NCBI GenBank assembly: GCA_025084515.1
Contig: JAJAGP010000220.1
Span: 241,820 to 305,819 of the forward strand
Direction: 5' to 3'
Source: Ancistrus triradiatus
Lineage: Eukaryota; Chordata; Actinopteri; Siluriformes; Loricariidae
Length of the DNA stretch: 64,000 nucleotides
Positions 59,414 to 64,000 of the stretch are shown piece after piece. Made by a program: the position numbers and the translations under genes. Below the pieces are notes generated by a model. That model was not told where the DNA came from. It did no database searches and saw nothing but the letters and a program-made list of their open reading frames with translations. Numbering within the stretch: position 1 is the stretch's first letter; every line of letters begins with the position of its first letter.

Positions 59414-60609
59414 ATTTCTTAGAACTCTGTGTTAGTTACTTCCAAGTAAGTCCACAGAAGAGTTTGGCACAAAAGTGGCTTTAATTTAAAAATAATCATA
59501 GTTCCTTCTATTTTAATGAGTGAAGATGGCAGAAGCAGCTGCCAGAATTGGCAGTTCCTGAGGGCCTAAGTTTGAATCCCAGACAGGGATTCAAATGAAA
59601 GAACTCAAGTACTTATTATTCTACATTGATTCATTTTAACAGCTTAAAAAGGTGGTTTTGAAACTCCAATCAGTGCGTGTAACAGAAGACTAACAATACA
59701 ATATAATGGCCTATCTAATGGCATGGCTTTTGCATGTGACCACATTTTCAGAGTTTTTTAACACTAAGAAACAGTCCATGGTAGTGATTAACATAGCTAA
59801 TGGAGAAGCACAAACTTTATGAAGTCTTTTGGATCAAAACACTTTAACAGAGGTAGTGATATTGCTACATTAAAATCATCTTCATGACGACTCCCTTTGT
59901 GCGTTTTGAGATCCACCCCATCTGTCATAGTGGAATAATTTAAGACTGTTTACTATATCCCCCTGCACCACCTCCTCATGTGCCTGATCATGATGCTTCA
60001 CCCAGGACCTGCACTGTAGGGTCTCCCTGGTTGTCACATTAACAAGACTGGAAGCAAGCCATGGGACACACAGATTAAAATCAGTTTTATATATATACAC
60101 ATACACTTTCTTAATTATCAAGCAGCACAACACCATTCCAGATGAGCAAATCCATTTACAAACCATAAGTTGTAGTCAAAAAGTCAATTTTATCCTGATT
60201 TTCTGAACAGAACTACAGTACATTGCACACAAATTCAGTACAGGCACTACATTTCCCATAATGCCCCAACATCCTTCCAAAATCCTTCTGTTAGTGGCTA
60301 ATGCTTTCTTTTGGTTTTATTCATGGATTAATGGACATCTGCAAATATTTTAAAGAAAGTAAAACCACGCTGCAGATAAGGTTGCAGATAACTCAGAGCT
60401 ATATGTTTAGTTAATACAATTAATGGGACAGTAACGCTCACTTTAGTGTTAAATGACTTCATCTATTTAGAGTTTAACAAGCTTATTTTTATGCCCAGTT
60501 GTGCCCCTACGACCAATTGGCAAGCAGAGGGGTATAGATGTACCCCTCTAAATTCTGTGCCCCCCCAGTACAACAAGTAGTCCAGAAATGCCCCTGAGGT
60601 AAACTGATG
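59414..60609. other. Upstream flank, nothing recognised
   Basis: AT-rich DNA with only short chance frames and no transposon ends that I can place. The same holds for 57200-57990 and 60800-61740. Confidence 0.6.
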
Positions 60610-60790
60610 TACTGCGGTAGCCTAGTGGTTGCGGTAGTGGACTATGAATCAGAAGGTCCAGCGTTCAAATCCCACATCTGCCACTGTAGGGTCCTTGAGC
60701 AAGGCCCTTAACCCACAGTTGCTGTAAGATCGTATCAGTTGTAAGCCCCTCTGGATAAGGGCATCTGCTAAATGACATAAATGTAAATGA
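60610..60790 (+). repeat. tRNA-derived SINE, family 1
   Basis: A plus copy (GCGGTAGCCTAGTGGTTGC, box B CGTTCAAATCC, tail CCTCTGGATAAGGGCATC) with small internal deletions. It lies upstream of arid1a. Confidence 0.86.
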
Positions 60791-61832
60791 TATTTTAGGG
60801 CTTCTAAAACAAGATGTCACTACCAGCTGAAAAATCTAGTGTTTTTATTTGGCACACTTAAGCCACATTCAAAGACAGCTGAATATATTTGTGTGTAATA
60901 CCACTAGACGTATTGTACTTACTCAAGCCATATTCAACTTTGACTAAAGTGCTCTCACAGGATCTGCTTGCATACTCCACAGGATTGGACTGTATTTTGT
61001 TTTGGTGCATATTCTGAGGAACATTCCCAACATGATTCAGTCACACTATCCTGAAATTGTAATGGGTTTGAAACCGCAATCTTGACTAAATGAAATAAAT
61101 CTTAAGCCACAGGCTTGCTTCCATCCTTCCAGTTAACCACACAAGGCTGCAGACCAACTACATTTGCACTTTAAAATGTGGTGTAAAAAGTTCACAAAGC
61201 AGGCTTACTTAACCACAGTGTGGTTTTCTGGTCTATGAAAAAAGTTACATGAACATAATGACTGAATTGTAATATGTGGCATAGTTACGTGATGTCAGGT
61301 TGAACGTTCAACATCTTTCAATTTGTGCTCATCCTCATGGGAACCGGTGTGTGACCCGAGCCATCCAATCGTGAGACAAACCAGTATTACGGAGTGGAAT
61401 TTCCTAGCAAGGGTGAACTGCCAGAGAAAAACACATACATTGGAGATCCTGGCTTAAAAAGCTATCGCCTCCCACACGCGCTTCGAATTTCATTCATACC
61501 CATTAAGCAACATGCTGTCCTTAGTCATCCAAGCTCACAGGAATGAATGGAGACACACCCCCAACTTTCAAGCACATGTGCACGCTCAAATATACACAAA
61601 CACGCAGTTGGGCCTCTTCCAGCAGGTTGCTGGGCAGCTGCGAAACACACATAGTTCGGAGTGTGCTCAGGAAGCTGCCACTTCGGAACTGCAGTTCATT
61701 CCCAGGCAATCTGCACAGACGTGCAGCAGGAATATTTATTAGCACACACACACACACGGTTGTCTCACTATGCTGGTGAGGACTTTCCATTGACATAATG
61801 ATTGCTGTAGCTAATTAATACCACACCTACAC

Positions 61833-62140
61833 TTAGGGCTGTGCTAAAAAATCAACACAGTAATACATCGCGATATATATTTTCACAATGTACTACATCA
61901 ATTTTCAGCTCCGCTCCTGTAGAGTGTTTTGACTCCATTTGTCCTCTGAATGATCAGTGTGATGTATTAAGACGACTCAGATTGTAAACTTGTATTTCAG
62001 CTGTTTTTATATTTTCAGTGAACTATGGGGAATATCTCAATATGAGTCGTATCAGAAAGTATGATGATATAATGGTATCATGACCCATGTATCGTGATGC
62101 ATATTGTATTGTGAAGTCCTTTCAAATACTCCTAACCCTT
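61833..62140 (+). mobile_element. hAT-like MITE, copy 3
   Basis: It begins TTAGGGCTGTGCTAAAAAATC and holds ATTAAGACGACTCAGATTG and ATCATGACCCATGTATCGTG as in copies 1 and 2. It ends near CTCCTAACCC. It lies upstream of arid1a. Confidence 0.65.
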
Positions 62141-62149
62141 ATCTGCAAC

Positions 62150-62330
62150 TTAGAGCAAATCTTTTGACTCCATCCATTGGTTTTTCAAAAGAAAGTTGCA
62201 TTTGCTGGAAAAAAAGGGACCAGCAAAATGTCCCCATAAGGTAAAAAATGTCAGATCTGTCTATGTTTTGAAGACATTTGGTCCCCATAATGATATATAA
62301 ACATGACATACACACACAAAAGCAATTTTA
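62150..62330 (-). repeat. GGTCCCCA-type repeat, inverted copy
   Basis: GGGACCAGCAAAATGTCCCC, GAAGACATTTGGTCCCCATAATG and ACACACACA form the reverse orientation of the repeats at 54.9-57.2 kb. Confidence 0.5.
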
Positions 62331-62479
62331 CATTATAAGACATGCTGTAAATGTTAAAATTGCTCAAACGAATTCATTGATTATTGTTGTGTATGCAGTA
62401 GATAAGAACAGTGTTGTTTTACCATTTGGTAAATGCAAATCTGACATTTACCTCATAACTAATGCTTCTCTGTAGCTGC

Positions 62480-62765
62480 TTTCTGCACAGATTCCAGAGC
62501 TTATGGAAAAAATTCAATCATTCAATCATCTTCAGTATGCACTGTATCCAGCAGGTCCAGAGTCTATCACAAACACACTATCAATACATCCTGGACATGA
62601 CACCAGTTCATTGCAACGTACTCATAAGGTTACTTACTCATTAACATTCCACTGTAAAGCCATTCAACAGACTAACATCTTGGGGTGTGGAAGAAAACCC
62701 ACATGGACATGCAAACTCCATGTTCCACCTAGCCAGCACTTTGAAGCTCCAGACCTCCTCTGAAT
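62480..62765 (-). repeat. SINE family 2, diverged
   Basis: GGACATGACACCAGTTCATTGC, GGTGTGGAAGAAAACCCACATGG and CATGCAAACTCCATGTTCC keep the family order on the minus strand. Confidence 0.6.
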
Positions 62766-63081
62766 AAGATAAGTGGATGGGAAGTGATGTGAAGAAATTT
62801 GTGAAGGAGTATGTATAAGAAAGCTTGAGAAAACTGATAGAGCAGATAATTTCAACAAGCCTTAGGGTTGCGTAGGATATCCATGCCTGAGGGAATCATC
62901 CAAAGGCACCACACAGGGACACACATTGGCTTAATGATTAACCTGCCAGAGGCTGAGCACAGCCTGCGAGCTGCTCATGTCAGTCTGTAGATCAGTAGCT
63001 AACAATGTTGAACATTACTGAAGTCATCGCTTCACAGAGCATACTTGGACGTTTCAGGGAACAACCCTAAAATAATTAATT

Positions 63082-63360
63082 TTGTTGGGAGACAAAATTC
63101 GAGAGGGAAGACCGAGATGGTTTGGACATGTGCAGAGGAGGGATAGTGGATATATTGGTAGGAGGATGTTGGCGATGGAGCTGCCAGGCAAGAGACGGAG
63201 AGGAAGACCAAAGAGGAGTTATTTGGTTGTGGTAAATGAAGATATACAGGGAGTTGGCGTGAGAGTAGAGGACGTGGAGGACAGGGTGAGGTGGAAACGT
63301 TTAACTCACTGTGGTGACCCCTGATAAAGGGAGAAACCGAAAGAAGAAGAAGAAGAAGAT
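63082..63360 (+). pseudogene. LINE reverse-transcriptase C-terminal end (RTE-like) with (GAA)n tail
   Basis: The open frame reads RWFGHVQRRDSGYIGRRMLAMEL, GKRRRGRPKRSY, EDIQGVGVRVEDVEDRVRW and LTHCGDP. WFGHV followed by RRGRPK is the hallmark of the extreme C-terminus of RTE/Rex3-type LINE polymerases. The tail AGAAGAAGAAGAAGAAG after the stop fits the 3' end. Everything 5' is missing, so it is a dead-on-arrival insertion. Confidence 0.75.
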
Positions 63361-63810
63361 ACACTCACCGGCCACTTCACTAGGTTCACCTACTTATTTC
63401 TACACTCACTGCAGTCCATCTGTTTCTCTACATACTTTGTTAGTTCCCTTTACTCTGTTCTCTAATGCTCAGGACCCCCAAAAGACCACCACAGATCTGG
63501 GGTTATTTGGGTGGTGGATCATTCTCAGCACTGCAATCACACTGATGTGCTGGTGGTATTTTAGTGTGTGTTTTGCTGGTATGAGTGGATCAGACACAGC
63601 AGTGCTGCTGGAGTTTTTAAACACTGTGTACTCGATCTACCATATTGGTCCACGTTGAAGATGTAAGGTCAGAGACAGTAGCTCATCTGTTGCTGCAGAG
63701 ATTGTGTTAGTCATCTTCTAATGCTCACAGAATGCTGCCTAAAGGATGCTGGTGTTTAAAACTCCAGCAGCACTGCTGTGTCTGATACACTTGATGGACA
63801 ACAATGGGCT
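63361..63810 (+). mobile_element. Long-TIR MITE, third copy
   Basis: It begins CACTCACCGGCCACTTCAC. CTACATACTTTGTTAGTTCC, AGTGTGTGTTTTGCTGGTATG and AGTGCTGCTGGAGTTTTTAAAC match the copies at 2.4 and 8.5 kb. The clear right arm is missing, so it is probably truncated near 63810. Confidence 0.6.
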
Positions 63811-64000
63811 ACAAATGGGCTACTTGTTCGTTAATACTGAAATTGCCTGTTTCTCAGGCATACGTCTGTGCAGTGATGTCACCAGAGGTCGATTATAATG
63901 ATCATGAGCGATCTGAAAGCCATAAAAAGTATAAATTACTGAGATGGGAGAGTCTAAATGTTTTGTGTTTGTTTTCATGCCCTTTATCACACAAGAATAT

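Noticed and set aside
54316..64000. A neighbouring gene upstream of arid1a
   Set aside because: Only repeats, short chance frames and a dead LINE tail are visible; no splice-bounded conserved frames were found.

Overview
This is a 64 kb piece of a vertebrate, almost certainly teleost fish, nuclear genome. It is AT-rich and gene-poor, with GT-AG introns up to 25 kb. It is packed with fish-type repeats: Tc1/mariner elements in several states of decay, hAT-like elements whose ends resemble TAGGGATGCACCGAT, two tRNA-derived SINE families (one with an eel UnaL2/L2-like 3' tail), long-TIR MITEs, an RTE-type LINE tail and many microsatellites. The repeat mix suggests an otophysan such as a catfish, but I cannot fix the species.

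One real gene is visible: the 5' part of arid1a, the BAF (SWI/SNF) chromatin-remodelling subunit, on the minus strand. Five coding exons can be placed to the base: exon 1 (53398-54315), exon 2 (28110-28322), exon 3 (24062-24625), exon 4 (22983-23099) and exon 5 (468-696). They give about 680 codons of the low-complexity, Q/P/S/G-rich N-terminal region that precedes the ARID DNA-binding domain. The ARID domain and the C-terminal BAF250 domain must lie left of base 1. Introns 1 to 4 are about 25.1, 3.5, 0.96 and 22.3 kb.

Layout from left to right: exon 5 (0.5-0.7 kb); intron 4 (0.7-23.0 kb), carrying most of the Tc1, hAT and SINE copies and a largely repeat-free, partly CpG- and purine-rich block at 13.1-17.3 kb; exon 4; the short intron 3, which is mostly one MITE with a nested hAT-like copy; exon 3, with two polyglutamine runs; intron 2, with an exact 90-bp minisatellite and a nearly complete Tc1; exon 2; intron 1 (28.3-53.4 kb), with more repeats and two candidate conserved non-coding blocks near 41.2 and 52.5 kb; the GC-rich exon 1 with the probable promoter to its right; and about 9.7 kb of upstream flank made of (CA)n-linked repeats, a near-perfect 87-bp-arm palindrome, SINEs and a LINE tail. 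I found no second protein-coding gene, no canonical RNA gene and no CRISPR array. Nearly all other open frames are chance frames, antisense shadows of exons, or transposase debris.

The most interesting structural points are: an intron whose likely branch point lies at the tip of a MITE; a near-perfect palindrome built from a retroposon tail; inverted SINE pairs inside the arid1a transcript; an indel-free 90-bp minisatellite; a Tc1 copy patched with purine- and pyrimidine-rich blocks; and a one-sided orientation of one SINE family.
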